From NCBI GenBank assembly GCA_031216445.1, contig CM062214.1, positions 18,382,001 to 18,446,000 on the forward strand: a DNA stretch of 64,000 nt. Reading direction: 5' to 3'. The notes under the pieces are model-generated. The model had not been told where the DNA came from, ran no database searches, and was given only the letters and a program-made list of their open reading frames with translations. The first letter of the stretch is position 1. Each line of letters opens with the position of its first letter. The position numbers and the translations under genes are program-made. Shown piece by piece: positions 45,901 to 59,100 of the stretch. This stretch comes from Lateolabrax maculatus. Its lineage: Eukaryota; Chordata; Actinopteri; Acropomatiformes; Lateolabracidae.

Positions 45901-46472
45901 CTTGAATAAACAAGTGACCAGCACTCTATGCAGCAGTGGGAGCGGGGCTTCAGTGCTCTGTGGGGGGACTCAGTTGAAACATCTCGCCGTGATCAGGTCT
46001 GGCAAGAAAACACTGATAATCTATTAAAAACGATATATAAATGGCTGCTCATCTAATATATTTATCACTTTGTTTTGTTAGGTAGGCCTTCTTCCAAACA
46101 GAGAGCAAGAGAGACAAGCACACACAGGGACAAGGGAATTTTTACTTGTCTTGTGCATAACACCTAACAACAAATGTAACAGGGACAGTCTGAAATCACC
46201 AGTGTTACAGTTCTATTCTATTTGATTTCATTCTTTTATATCCTCCAACAAGATCACAGGTGTCAGAAATATATATGCACATGTACTTATTAATTAATTT
46301 TATAATAAAATGCATTAATATAATTAATAATTGTATATATTTTGTTTTATTATTATAAATATTTATAACTATCAATAATAACAAAAAACAACAGTAAGAG
46401 CCAAACTGCTACAATACATATTAAAGTGGCACAAACAAGACAATAGATGAGACATAAACAGAGTTACATCTT

Positions 46473-46478
46473 TTTATT
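46473..46478 (-). terminator. Candidate poly-A signal of mucin B
   Basis: AATAAA on the minus strand lies about 110 bases after the mucin B stop codon, a normal distance for a short 3' UTR. Confidence 0.6.
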
Positions 46479-46586
46479 TGATCAATTGATAAATAGTCTC
46501 TCTACAATGGCAATTATTTCGTAACAAAAATAATAATTGTTAAGACAATAGGGGAAGAAACTTTTACATCCCACATGCATCTTATA

Positions 46587-47188
46587 TTACACCAGTGTGA
46601 AGCTTCGCTTCCTGCGAGCAGGTTGTTCAGCAGCTGTAGTGCAGTCTATCTGGCTACAGCCACACTCCTCCACATGGATGTATGTGTATGGAACCACATC
46701 TCCATTCAGGCAGTGCAAGTCAACAGTGCGATTGCTGGAGCTTGTCTCCTTACAGCAGGAACACAATTGCTGCATAGTAGCTGCTGCTTCAGAGTACCTG
46801 AAGAGAGCAGAGGCAGGATTGGTTAATAAAATCTGCACAAACTATAGCCTACCTAAACATTTTAAAATGTCAACATTTTAATGGGTTTGTGACTTTCCAT
46901 AGGAATGAGAAATATTAATATTATCATCCTTACGTTGTGAAAGTGTTGCAGGATCCTTCACAATATGGCATATCTACCCACTCGTAAGACTGACAGCCGT
47001 TGTGCAAAACTTGGATTTTCATGGATACTATCTTGCAGGCCTTATCCTTCTCCACACCTTTTCAAAAGAGGCAAACATTTAGCTTGTTTTCATTAAAGCA
47101 CTATACCTTCTACCCAAAAGTAAAGAACATTTTGTCACATCTACTTACAAGTTGTACAACAGCCATTTGCTGCAGTCTGAATTGTGTC
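46587..47188 (-). other. Mucin B cystine knot and basic C-terminal tail
   Basis: Exons 47149-47188, 46934-47057 and 46587-46797. The knot reads NGCCTTC, YCEGSCNTFTTYSEAA, LCSCCKETSSS and VEECGCSQIDC. A tail of about 18 residues follows, with RRKR (46605-46616) and ending SFTLV. The knot would form ER dimers. Human MUC2 also carries an Arg-rich tail after its knot. Confidence 0.93.
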
Positions 47189-50100
47189 CTACGGAGGAAA
47201 ATACAAACTTTGTTTTAACTTGTGTTCTCACAGACAGTCAATCCAGATTAATTAATATGCTGAAAGTGATACTTACAGGGTGGCAGTTGCTCTCCTGGAA
47301 TGCCGGGCAGATGATGTGTGACTTGAGTGTTGTTAAGGTCTCACCGCTCTTAATACAGGTGTAATGCTCACACTTATTATCAGGTGGTGACCAGGTTTGT
47401 CCTTCCTGGAGAGCAATGAGAAGGATGCACACATACACACAAACGCACGCACACACAAGCCAGAATACACAGATATCAAAATACTGAGTTTTTTTTATTA
47501 TAACGATTTTTTTCTTTTGCATTTTACTGATGGAGAGAGACAGAGAGGAAGTGTGGGCAAGGGAGGGGATGGCCTGCAGCAAAGGGCCCCAGGCTGGACT
47601 CGAGCTCGGACTGCTGCGAAAAGGGCTCAGCCTTTGTGGTATGTGCTCTACCCAGTGAGCTAGAGGGGCGCCCCAAATACTGAGGTACTTGAGGCTATTA
47701 AACATTATCATGGGGAGTCATGGCCAACAAAGATGATCCAACTTACCATCAAGAGCTGCTGGGTACCATTAACATTGACGACACAGTGTGTCTGTACACA
47801 CTTCCCACAGCATTCATCTGAATAAGTTGTCACATATTCATATCCCTGAGAGAAAAGGGGAAGTTTAGTTGCCATGTCCAGTTTTAAAAGTTCACCCTCC
47901 CAGGAGAACAAGTTGCATTGTATGTATTGTGTGTATGAGTATAATGGATGTAATTTCTCTTACCATGTCACAGTTTTCTTGACACTGCTGAAGCTCACAA
48001 GATATCTTGAATAGACCAGTATGGAGGTCCACCTCATTTGTACAGTTACAATTCAGACAAGTTTGTACAGGAACTGAAGAACCAGGCTAGAAAATAAGAA
48101 AATATGTATTCATACTTGTGTTTTCAGCCTTACATACCTGTAGCAGTGCAGCAGATATCATTAAAAGTGATATAGTAACAAAGGTTGATGAATCATTGCA
48201 CAGTATGCTTACATTTTTGAACATTTTTTAATCAGGCCCTGGTTTTAATAAGAGGAAGATGGGTGTATAAAAGAAGTATTGTGTACTTTTCTCACTCAAC
48301 CAGAGCATTTTACTGTATGCTGTGGGTTGTGCCTCCATATCTAAGGATATGAGTAAATGCTTGACATGAAATCACTGGACCATACATTGACCAACATTTG
48401 CCAAAGACCTATGAATGTTCACTGACAGTCTTGCATGTCCTCTTTCCCTTATCATCAGGGTTTAAAATGTACAAGTAACAAGTAATTTTTTTGCCTAAAC
48501 CTTAAAATAAATAAATAAATAAATAAATAAAAGTCAAGTAAGTCTAAAAGTAAAAAGCCAACAATTTTTTGTATGAAAATAAGAAGATATGTATTCATAC
48601 TTCGGTTGTCAGTCTTACAGAGCTGGAGCACTGCAGCAGATATCATTAAAAGTGATATAGTAACAAAGGTGACAAATAAACTTCACATTTCCAGTTTGTA
48701 TTTACCTGGTATTCAACGTCTCTGTGGACACAAACTCTTTTAGGCTCTAGAAAAGAGTAAGACAATGGAAATTACGTAAAAGTGTCACTTATTAGGTTTT
48801 ATATAAATCCAAACTATAAATTAATGAGCTCACCACATGTATGTTCTGGACAGCATTTTCCCTCAGGAACACTGACAACTGGTATATGTCCAACTGGACA
48901 CTTAATGTTGCTGAATGGGCAAGTGTTGCTGTGACATTCTTGGAGATGTTAAATGGTGATAGTAAATAGTTAAGAGTCATCATCAGGAATCATTATCAAT
49001 GTAAAGCAATCTGAACACTCTGGAAGACAAATGTGCATTGATGCTACAGGTCTTACGGCAAACATAGGCAGAACAGCAGCAGTCTGATGGATTAGTTTGG
49101 TTGACAAGGACAAACCCTGGACCAGTGCAGTTTGTTGGAGGAGGTGCTGTGCACACCTTAGGCTTGCAGGTCACAGTCTTGGTTGATTCTTCACAGAGGC
49201 AGTTTTGGCATTTGTACTCAAACCTCTCATTAAACTGAAAAAATAAACCACAGTAGTGATTCAATTGTCTCTTGCAAGTTAACTACACAGGTTAGGATTT
49301 TTACTGAGCATGAATAGAAGACTTGTCTCACCTCACGAGGAATACCATCAGGATCAAGACATCCTGTTGGAAAATAAGCACTTCATGATTGACACGATAT
49401 ATTCAGCTCAATGATAAGATTTTAGGACATACACCACACTTACCACACTTATCAACACATATGCCAGACTCTTTGTTGAAGAGTTTCATTCCATCAGGAC
49501 AAAAGCAGCCCTCAGTAATGTAGTTCATGGTTGGTTCATTAGGACTGTAATATTGAATCACCAAGAAGGACCATTTTGTTAACACAATTTCATTTAGATA
49601 TCTAAAACACAGTTAACTTAATCCACTGTATTCTACTGTACTTATTGCCACTATGTTGTTAACAAGAAATGTTTATTGCCACTATCTATTATGACCCTCT
49701 TCTCTGGATAAGCTAATGTGCACAATGAACTGTAAAACAAACTTCTGACAACTAATTTCTGATGACTTACTTGTCTTCACAGGTTGGCTGTTCTGCAGGA
49801 CCGCATGGCTTGTAAACTTTGTTTAATGGGCAGTCGCTTGCTGTTAGTGAAGACAAAAGAACTCAATTAGTACTTTTTTAAAATACGGCAATGTGTGATG
49901 CAACAAAAAAAGAAAAGAGTTGCCCCTCCTGATTCCACTGATCCCAACATTTAACGTAAAATATTGAATGGTTGTTTACCACATAATGTGGTGTAGTTCC
50001 TCCAGTGCAGGCAAACCCCAGCCTGAGCACAAGCAGCAGCATAAGTCTGCAAACTTGTGCACTCCACTTCTGGATTGGAAACATGGCAGCTATCAAAAAC

Positions 50101-53100
50101 ACAGCCTCGGTGGAAATTGTCAGGAGAGACATAAGGATGGCACTGTGCAAAGACACTGTGAAAGTAAAACAAAAACACAAAAACATTGTGTTTTAATTCA
50201 TAATTTGTCAAAGTTAAGGGGGGTGAATGTGAGCTACTACAATCAATTGGAGAATGTCTACCTGCTCTTGAGCAGGTCACATATGGAGTCTGGATTGCAG
50301 GGAGTTAAGGTTGGTGGAAGTTCAGGCATATTGGTGGGCAGTACAGGTGGTATCGGGCAGTTGGGTTGGTTAATGTCTTCTGCAGGCCAATGGTCGGCCA
50401 TCACTGCACAACTTTGCACCAGTTTGCCTCCAGGCAACATGCAGTCATCAGCCTGGTTGTTATTGCATGTTCCTGACAGTAGAGTCACAAAACAGTTAAT
50501 ATTACACTCTAACCTCAAACAAATGATTTACCAGTATGAGCACTAGAGAGAGATACTCTTACCACAATGACCCTGTGTGTTTCTGCCAAAGTATTGAAAG
50601 GGAAGGGTGACACTAAAGCCATTTATTCCAAATGTAATGACCACCCTAAGATGAGGGATCTCCAAAATCAAGTTAATGCCAGTATTCAAGATCTTCACAC
50701 TATGTTGTGAATAAGGTAGTTTCAGAATTCTTCCATCTTTGAGTGCCTACAGAGAAAAACAGTAAATACACTATTTGACAAGAAAAATTAAAAAAGGATC
50801 ATTATTATTTCATCTCCACTGACAGAAATAATATACTCAAGGTTAGTCTGGTGAGTTTTTAAAAATGTACAATATAACTTTCATGTGACAATTTATACCT
50901 CTAACTGCGTTGCTCCAATAAGGTTATGAATCATTAGTGTGACAACTTGTGATCCGTATGATATAATTATCGATCGTGGACAAGAACCATCAATGGTGGG
51001 ATCACAAAAGACATTGTCAATATAAATCTTCAAGTTGTGTTTCGGTAAAATCTCTTCCATCAAGACATAAGTGCAGTTTCCTTGATAACTGTAATAGAAT
51101 CCATCAAATGTGATGTAATGCGGATCTCCCCAGCCTTCACATACACCTGAAAGGAAACAAAAAGTAAGTTAAAAATCTAAATGTTATTCAAGAGAAACAT
51201 ATGAGTAAATAAATATGTCATAAATAATTTAACTACAGAAAAACTTACAGTCACAAGCGTAATGTTGGCAGCAGTTGTATTCATCATACACAAGAACTGG
51301 TTTATTTCCATTGGCACAAGTGATGTTGTTAATGGGTGGACATTCATATGGAATTATTTCAATTGTATTGTTCTCAATGCATCTGGCCATTGTGCAGTTG
51401 CAAATAAAGAAGGTCTCATTTTGCTTGAGTGAAGAGAAAAAATAGGGAAAATCAGTAAAAATGTGAGAATGCAAGAAAGCTTATTTTCTTTTCAGGTGCA
51501 AATGTGCAGTGTTATTAATTATGCTCTAAGTATAACATAGTAAACATTCTAAAGTGCTCAATTCATTAAGATTCTTACTGTAACATTCCATCCAGGGCAG
51601 GAAGGTACAGGAGTAGTTGGGATTGTAGTCGACCCTATAGTTGTAGTGGTAGGTTCGGTTGGTGGGGATGTAGATTTTGTGGCATTGGTTGGTCCTTCAC
51701 TTGTAGTAGGTGGCTTAGTTGGAGGGGTTGTAGATGTTGTGGTTGTGATTGGCCCCTCAGTTGTAGTTGGAGATTCAGTTGTAGATGTTGTAGATGTTGT
51801 GGTTGTGGTTGGTCCTTCAGTTGTAGTGGGAGGTTCGGTTGGTGGGGTTGTAGATGGTGTAGTTGTGGTTGTCCCCTCAGTTGTAGTTGGAGATTCAGTT
51901 GCTGGTGTTGTAGATGTTGTGGTTGTCCCCTCAGTTGTAGTGAGAGATTCAGTCGGTGGGTTTGTAGATTTTGTGGCTGTGGTTGGTACTTCAGTTGTAG
52001 TAAGTGGTTTGGATAGTGGGGTTATAGATGTCGTGATTGTGGTTGTCCCTTCAGTTGAAGTGGGAGGCTTGGTTGGTGAGGTTGTAGACCTTGTGGCTGT
52101 GGTTGATCCTTCAGTTGTAGAAGGTGGCTTAGTTGTTGGTGTTGTAGATTTTGTGGTTGTGATTGGCCCCTCAGTTGTAGTTGGAGATTCAGTTGTTGGT
52201 GTTGTAGATGTTGTGGTTGTGGTTGTACCCTCAGTTGTAATAGCTTGTTTGGTTGGTGGAGTTGTAGAACTTGTAGTTGTCGTTGGTTCCGCAGTGGTAG
52301 AAGGTGGTTCAGTTGCTGGTGTTGTAGATTGTGTGGTTGTCACCTCAGTTGTAGTGGGAGGTTCAGTTGTAAATTTTGTGGCTGTGGTTGATCCTTTAGT
52401 TGTAGTAGGTGGCTTGGTTGTTGGGGTTGTAGATGTTGTGGTTGTGATTGGCCCCTCAGTTGTAGTTGGAGATTGAATTGGTGGTGTTGTAGATGTTGTG
52501 GTTGTCCCCTCAGTTGTAGTGAGAGGTTCAGTCGGTGGGGTTGTAGATTTTGTGGTTGTGGTTATTTCTACAGTTGTAGTAGGTGGCTTGGTTGGTGGGG
52601 TTGTAGATGTTGTGGTTGTGGTTGGTCCTTCAATTGTAGTAGGTGGCTTGGTTGGTGGGGTTGTAGACCTTGTGGCTCTGGTTGGTCCTTCAGTTGTAGT
52701 AGGTGGCTTAGTTGGTGGGGTTGTAGATTTTGTGGTTGGCCCCTCAGTTGTAGTTGGAGATTCAGTTGTAGATGTTGTAGATGTTTTGGTTGTCCCCTCA
52801 GTTGTAGTTGGAGATTCACTTGGTGGTGTTGTAGATGTTGTGGTTGTCCCCTCAGTTGTAGTGAGAGGTTCAGTCGGTGGGGTTGTAGATTTTGTGGTTG
52901 TGGTTGGTCCTACAGTTGTAGTAGGTGGCTTGGTTGGTGGGGTTGTAGATGTTGTGGTTGTGGTTGGTCCCTCAGTTGTAGTTGGAGATTCAGTTGTTGG
53001 TGTTGTAGATGTTGTGGTTGTCCCTTCAGTTGTAGTGGGAGGTTCGGTTGGTGGGGTTGTAGATGTTGTGGTTGTGGTTGGTCCCTCAGTTGTAGTTGGA

Positions 53101-56100
53101 GATTCAGTTGTTGGTGTTGTAGATGTTGTGGTTGTCCCCTCAGTTGTAGTGAGAGGTTCAGTTGTAAATTTTGTGGCTGTGGTTGATCCTTTAGTTGTAG
53201 TAGGTGGCTTGGTTGTTGGGGTTGTAGATGTTGTGGTTGTGATTGGCCCCTCAGTTGTAGATGGAGATTGAATTGGTGGTGTTGTAGATGTTGTGGTTGT
53301 CCCCTCAGTTGTAGTGAGAGGTTCAGTCGGTGGGGTTGTAGATTTTGTGGTTGTGGTTATTTCTACAGTTGTAGTAGGTGGCTTAGTTGGTGGGGTTGTA
53401 GATTTTGTGGTTGGCCCCTCAGTTGTAGTTGGAGATTCAGTTGTAGATGTTGTAGATGTTTTGGTTGTCCCCTCAGTTGTAGTTGGAGATTCAGTTGTAG
53501 ATGTTGTAGATGTTTTGGTTGTCCCCTTAGTTGTAGTTGGAAATTCACTTGGTGGTGTTGTAGATGTTGTGGTTGTGGTTGGTCCCTCATTTGTAGTTGG
53601 AGATTCAGTTGTAGATGTTGTAGATGTTGTGGTTGTGGTTGGTCCTTCAGTTGTAGTGGGAGGTTCGGTTGGTGGGGTTGTAGATGTTGTGGTTGTGGTT
53701 GTCCCCTCAGTTGTAGTTGGAGATTCAGTTGCTGGTGTTGTAGATGTTGTGGTTGTCCCCTTAGTTGTAGTGAGAGATTCAGTCGGTGGGTTTGTAGACC
53801 TTGTGGCTGTGGTTGGTACTTCAGTTGTAGTAAGTGGTTTGGTTAGTGGGGTTGTAGATGTCGTGGTTGTGGTTGTCCCTTCAGTTGAAGTGGGAGGCTT
53901 GGTTGGTGAAGTTGTAGACCTTGTGGCTGTGGTTGGTCCTTCAGTTGTAGAAGGTGGCTTAGTTGTTGGTGTTGTAGATTTTGTGGTTGTGATTGGCCCC
54001 TCAGTTGTAGTTGGAGATTCAGTTGTTGGTGTTGTAGATGTTGTGGTTGTGGTTGTCCCCTCAGTTGTAGTAGGTTGTCTGGTTGGTGGAGTTGTAGAAC
54101 TTGTAGTTGTCGTTGGTTTCGCAGTGGTAGAAGGTGGTTCAGTTGCTGGTGTTGTAGATTGTGTGGTTGTCACCTCAGTTGTAGTGGGAGGTTCAGTTGT
54201 AAATTTTGTGGCTGTGGTTGATCCTTTAGTTGTAGTAGGTGGCTTGGTTGTTGGGGTTGTAGACCTTGTGGCTGTGGTTGGTCCTTCAGTTGTAGTAGGT
54301 GGCTTGGTTGGTGGGGTTGTAGATTTTGTGGTTGTGATTGGCCCCTCAGTTGTAGTTGGAGATTCAGTTGTTGGTGTTGTAGATGTTGTGGTTGTGGTTG
54401 TCCCCTCAGTTGTAGTAGGTTGTCTGGTTGGTGGAGTTGTAGAACTTGTAGTTGTTGTTGGTTCCGCAGTGGTAGAAGGTGGTTCAGTTGCTGGTGTTGT
54501 AGATTGTGTGGTTGTCACCTCAGTTGTAGTGGGAGGTTCAGTTGTAAATTTTGTGGCTGTGGTTGATCCTTTAGTTGTAGTAGGTGGCTTGGTTGTTGGG
54601 GTTGTAGACCTTGTGGCTGTGGTTGGTCCTTCAGTTGTAGTAGGTGGCTTGGTTGGTGGGGTTGCAGATTTTGTGTTTGTGATTGGCCCCTCAGTTGTAG
54701 TTGGAGATTCAGTTGTAGATGTTGTAGATGTTTTGGTTGTCCCCTTAGTTGTAGTTGGAAATTCACTTGGTGGTGTTGTAGATGTTGTGGTTGTGGTTGG
54801 TCCTTCAGTTGTAGTGGGAGGTTCGGTTGGTGGGGTTGTAGATGTTGTGGTTGTGGTTGGTCTCTCAGTTGTAGTTGGAAATTCAGTTGTTGGTGTTGTA
54901 GATGTTGTGGTTGTCCCCTTAGTTGTAGTGAGAGGTTCAGTCGGTGGGGTTGTAGATTTTGTGGTTGTGGTTGGTCCTACAGTTGTAGTGGGAGGTTTGG
55001 TTGGTGGGGTTGTAGATTTTGTGGTTGTAGTTGGTTCTGCAGTTGTTGAAGGTGCTTTAGTTGGTGGTGTTGTAGATTTTGTGGTTGTCACCTTAGTTGT
55101 AGTGAGAGGTTCAGTTGTAGATTTTGTAGCTGTGGTTGGTCCTTCAGTTGTAGTATGTGGTTTGGTTGGTGGGGTTGTAGATTTTGTGGCTGTGGTTGAT
55201 CCTTCTGTTGTCGTAGGTGGTTTGGTTGGTGGGGCTGTAGATGTTGTGGTTGTGGTTGGTCCCTCAGTTGTAGTTGGAGATTCAGTTGTTGGTGTTGTAG
55301 ATGTTGTGGTTGTCCCCTCAGTTGTAGTGAGAGATTCAGTCGGTGGGGTTGTAGACCTTGTGGCTGTGGTTGGTCCTTCAGTTGTAGTAAGTGGTTTGGT
55401 TGGTGGGGTTGTAGATGTTGTGGTTGTGGTCGGTCCTTCAGTTGTAGTAGGTGGCTTGGTTGGTGGGGTTGTAGATGTTGTGGTTGTGGTTGGTCCTTCA
55501 ATTATAGTAGATGGCTTGGTTGGTGGGGTTCTAGTTGTTGTGGTTTTGATTGGCCCCTCATTTATAATTGGAGATTCAGTTGTAGATGTTGTAGATGTTT
55601 TGGTTGTGGTTGTCCCCTCAGTTGTAGTAGGTTGTTTGGTTGGTGGAGTTGTAGAACTTGTAGTTGTAGTTGGTTCCGCAGTTGTAAAAGGTGGTTCAGT
55701 TGCTGGTGTTGTAGATTGTGTTGTTGTCACCTCAGTTGTAGTGGGAGGTTGGGTTGTAAATTTTGTGGCTGTGGTTGATCCAGTTGTTGGAGTTGTAGAA
55801 CTTGTAGTTGTGGTTAGTTCTGCAGTTGTAGAAAGTAGTTCAGTTGTTGGTGTTGTAGATGTTGTGGTTGTGGTTGGCCCCTCAGTTGTAGTTGGAGATT
55901 CAGTTGGTGGTGTTGTATATGTTGTGGTTGTCCCCTCAGTTGTAGTGAGAGGTTCAGTCGGTGGGGTTGTAGATTTTGTGGTTGTGGTCGGTCCTTCAGT
56001 TGTAGTAGGTGGCTTGGTTGGTGGGGTTGTAGATGTTGTGGTTGTGGTTGGTCCTTCAATTGTAGTAGGTGGCTTGGTTGGTGGGGTTGTAGATGTTGTG

Positions 56101-59100
56101 GTTGTGATTGGCCCCTCAGTTGTAGTTGGAGATTCAGTTGTAGATGTTGTAGATGTTTTGGTTGTGGTTGTCCCCTCAGTTGTAGTAGGTTGTTTGGTTG
56201 GTGGAGTTGTAGAACTTGTAGTTGTAGTTGGTTCCGCAGTTGTAGAAGGTGGTTCAGTTGCTGGTGTTGTAGATTGTGTGGTTGTCACCTCAGTTGTAGT
56301 GGGAGGTTGGGTTGTAAATTTTGTGGCTGTGGTTGATCCAGTTGTTGGAGTTGTAGAACTTGTAGTTGTGGTTAGTTCTGCAGTTGTAGAAAGTAGTTCA
56401 GTTGTTGGTGTTGTAGATGTTGTGGTTGTGGTTGGCTCCTCAATTGTAGTTGGAGATTCAGTTGGTGGTGTTGTAGATGTTTTGGTTGTCCCCTCAGTTG
56501 TAGTGAGAGGTTCAGTCAGTGGGGTTGTAGATTTTGTGGTTGTGTTTGGTCCTTCAGTTGTAGTAGGTTGTTTGGTTGGTGGGGTTGTAAATTTTGTGGT
56601 TGTGGTTGTCCCTTCAGTTGTAGTGGGAGGTTTGGTTGGTGGGGTTGTAGATTTTGTGGTTGTGGTTGGCCCCTCAGTTGTAGTAGGTTGTTTGGTTGGT
56701 GGAGTTGTAGATGTTGTGGTTGTGGTTTGTCCTTCAATTGTAGTGGGAGGTTCGGTTGGTGGGGTTGTAGATGTTGTGGTTGTGGTTGGTCCCTCAGTTG
56801 TAGTTGGAGATTCAGTTGTTGGTGTTGTAGATGTTGTGGTTGTCCCCTCAGTTGTAGTGAGAGATTCAGTCGGTGGGGTTGTAGACCTTGTGGCTGTGGT
56901 TGGTCCTTCAGTTGTAGTAAGTGGTTTGGTTGGTGGGGTTGTAGATGTTGTGGTTGTGGTTGTCCCTTCATTTGAAGTGGGAGGCTCGGTTGGTGGGGTT
57001 GTAGATGTTGTGGTTGTGGTTGGTCCTTCAGTTGTAGAAGGTGGCTTAGTTGTTGGTGTTGTAGATTTTGTGGTTGTGATTGGCCCCTCGGTTGTAGTTG
57101 TAGATTCAGTTGTTGGTGTTGTAGATGTTTTGGTTGTGGTTGTCCCCTCAGTTGTAGTAGGTTGTTTGGTTGGTGGAGCTGTAGAACTTGTAGTTGTAGT
57201 TGGTTCCGCAGTTGTAGAAGGTGGTTCAGTTGCTGGTGTTGTAGATTGTGTTGTTGTCACCTCAGTTGTAGTGGGAGGTTGGGTTGTAAATTTTGTGGCT
57301 GTGGTTGATCCAGTTGTTGGAGTTGTAGAACTTGTAGTTGTGGTTAGTTCTGCAGTTGTAGAAAGTAGTTCAGTTGTTGGTGTTGTAGATGTTGTGGTTG
57401 TGGTTGGCCCCTCAGTTGTAGTTGGAGATTCAGTTGGTGGTGTTGTAGATGTTGTGGTTGTCCCTTCAGTTGTAGTGAGAGGTTCAGTCGGTGGGGTTGT
57501 AGATTTTGTGGTTGTGGTCGGTCCTTCAGTTGTAGTAGGTGGCTTGGTTGGTGGGGTTGTATATGTTGTGGTTGTGGTTGGTTCTTCAATTGTAGTAGGT
57601 GGCTTGGTTGGTGTGGTTGTAGATGTTGTGGTTGTGATTGGCCCTTCTGTTGTAGTTGGAGATTCAGTTGTTGATGTTGTAGATGTTTTGGTTTTCCCCT
57701 TAGTTGTAGTTGGAGATTCAGTTGTTGGTGTTGTAGATGTTGTGGTTGTGGTTTCTCCTTCAGTTGTAGTGGGAGGTTCGGTTCGTGGGGTTGTAGATCT
57801 TGTGGTTGTGGTTGGTCCCTCAGTTGTAGTTGGAGATTCAGTTGTTGGTGTTGTAGATGTTGTGGTTGTACCCTCAGTTGTAATAGCTTGTTTGGTTGGT
57901 GGAGTTGTAGAACTTGTAGTTGTCGTTGGTTCCGCAGTGGTAGAAGGTGGTTCAGTTGCTGGTGTTGTAGATTGTGTGGTTGTCACCTCAGTTGTAGTGG
58001 GAGGTTCAGTTGTAACTTTTGTGGCTGTGGTTGATCCTTTAATTGTAGTAGGTGGCTTGGTTGTTGGGGTTGTAGATGTTGTGGTTGTGATTGGCCCCTC
58101 AGTTGTAGTTGGAGATTCAGTTGGTGGTGTTGTAGATGTTGTGGTTGTCCCCTCAGTTGTAGTGAGAGGTTTAGTCGGTGGGGTTGTAGATTTTGTGGTT
58201 GTGGTTGGTCCCTCAGTTGTAGTAGGTGGCTTGGTTGGTGGGGTTGTAGATGTTGTGGTTGTGGTTGGTCCTTCAATTGTAGTAGGTGGCTTGGTTGGTG
58301 GGGTTGTAGACCTTGTGGCTGTGGTTGGTCCTTCAGTTGTAGTAGGTGGCTTGGTTAGTGGGGTTATAGATTTTGTGGTTGTGATTGGCCCCTCAGTTGT
58401 AGTTGGAGATTCAGTTGTAGATGTTGTAGATGTTTTGGTTGTCCCCTCAGTTGTAGTTGGAGATTCAGTTGGTGGTGTTGTAGATGTTGTGGTTGTGGTT
58501 GGTCCCTCAGTTGTAGTGGGAGGTTCGGTTGGTGGGGTTGTAGATGTTGTGGTTGTGGTTGGTCCTTCAATTGTAATAGGTGGCTTGGTTGGTGGGGTTG
58601 TATACCTTGTGGCTGTGGATGGTCCTTCAGTTGTAGTAGGTGGCTTGGTTGGTGGGGTTGTAGATGTTGTGGTTGTGGTTGGTCCTTCAGTTGTAGTGGG
58701 AGGTTCGGTTGGTGGGGTTGTAGATTTTTTGGTTGTGGTTGGTCCCTCAGTTGTAGTTGGAGATTCAGTTGTTGGTGTTGTAGATGTTGTGGTTGTCCCC
58801 TCAGTTGTAGTGAGAGATTCAGTCGGTGGGGTTGTAGATCTTGTGGCTGTGGTTGGTCCTTCAGTTGTAGTAAGTGGTTTGGTTGGTGGGGTTGTAGATG
58901 TCGTGGTTGTGGTTGTCCCTTCAGTTGAAGTGGGAGGCTTGGTTGGTGGGGTTGTAGACCTTGTGGCTGTGGTTGGTCCTTCAGTTGTAGAAGGTGGCTT
59001 AGTTGTTGGTGTTGTAGATTTTGTGGTTGTGATTGGCTCCTCAGTTGTAGTTGGAGATTCAGTTGTTGGTGTTGTAGATGTTTTGGTTGTGGTTGTCCCC

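Larger units (their letters stand above)
44321..46472. other. Intergenic: mucin B 3' flank to mucin A upstream region
   Basis: About 2.2 kb upstream of mucin A, likely holding its regulatory sequence. It includes a block that recurs in a mucin B intron (44552-44910), a perfect inverted repeat (45087-45124) and a probable dispersed repeat (about 45764-45900). The part near 46200-46430 is very AT-rich. No convincing coding frame is present. Confidence 0.55.
47277..49234 (-). other. Mucin B VWC-type modules
   Basis: Exons 49057-49234, 48834-48938, 48706-48746, 47964-48086, 47747-47845 and 47277-47405. Cysteine strings include CQNCLCEESTKTVTC, DCCCSAYVC, CCPEHTC, CLNCNCTNEVD, ECCGKCVQTHC and EGQTWSPPDNKCEHYTC. 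Exon sizes 105, 41, 123 and 129 equal those of mucin A. Confidence 0.9.

Noticed and set aside
47512..47676. Possible functional tRNA gene from the A- and B-box-like sequences
   Set aside because: The flanking arms do not pair into a cloverleaf as far as I can see, and the sequence continues into a SINE-type tail. A tRNA-derived SINE is the better reading.
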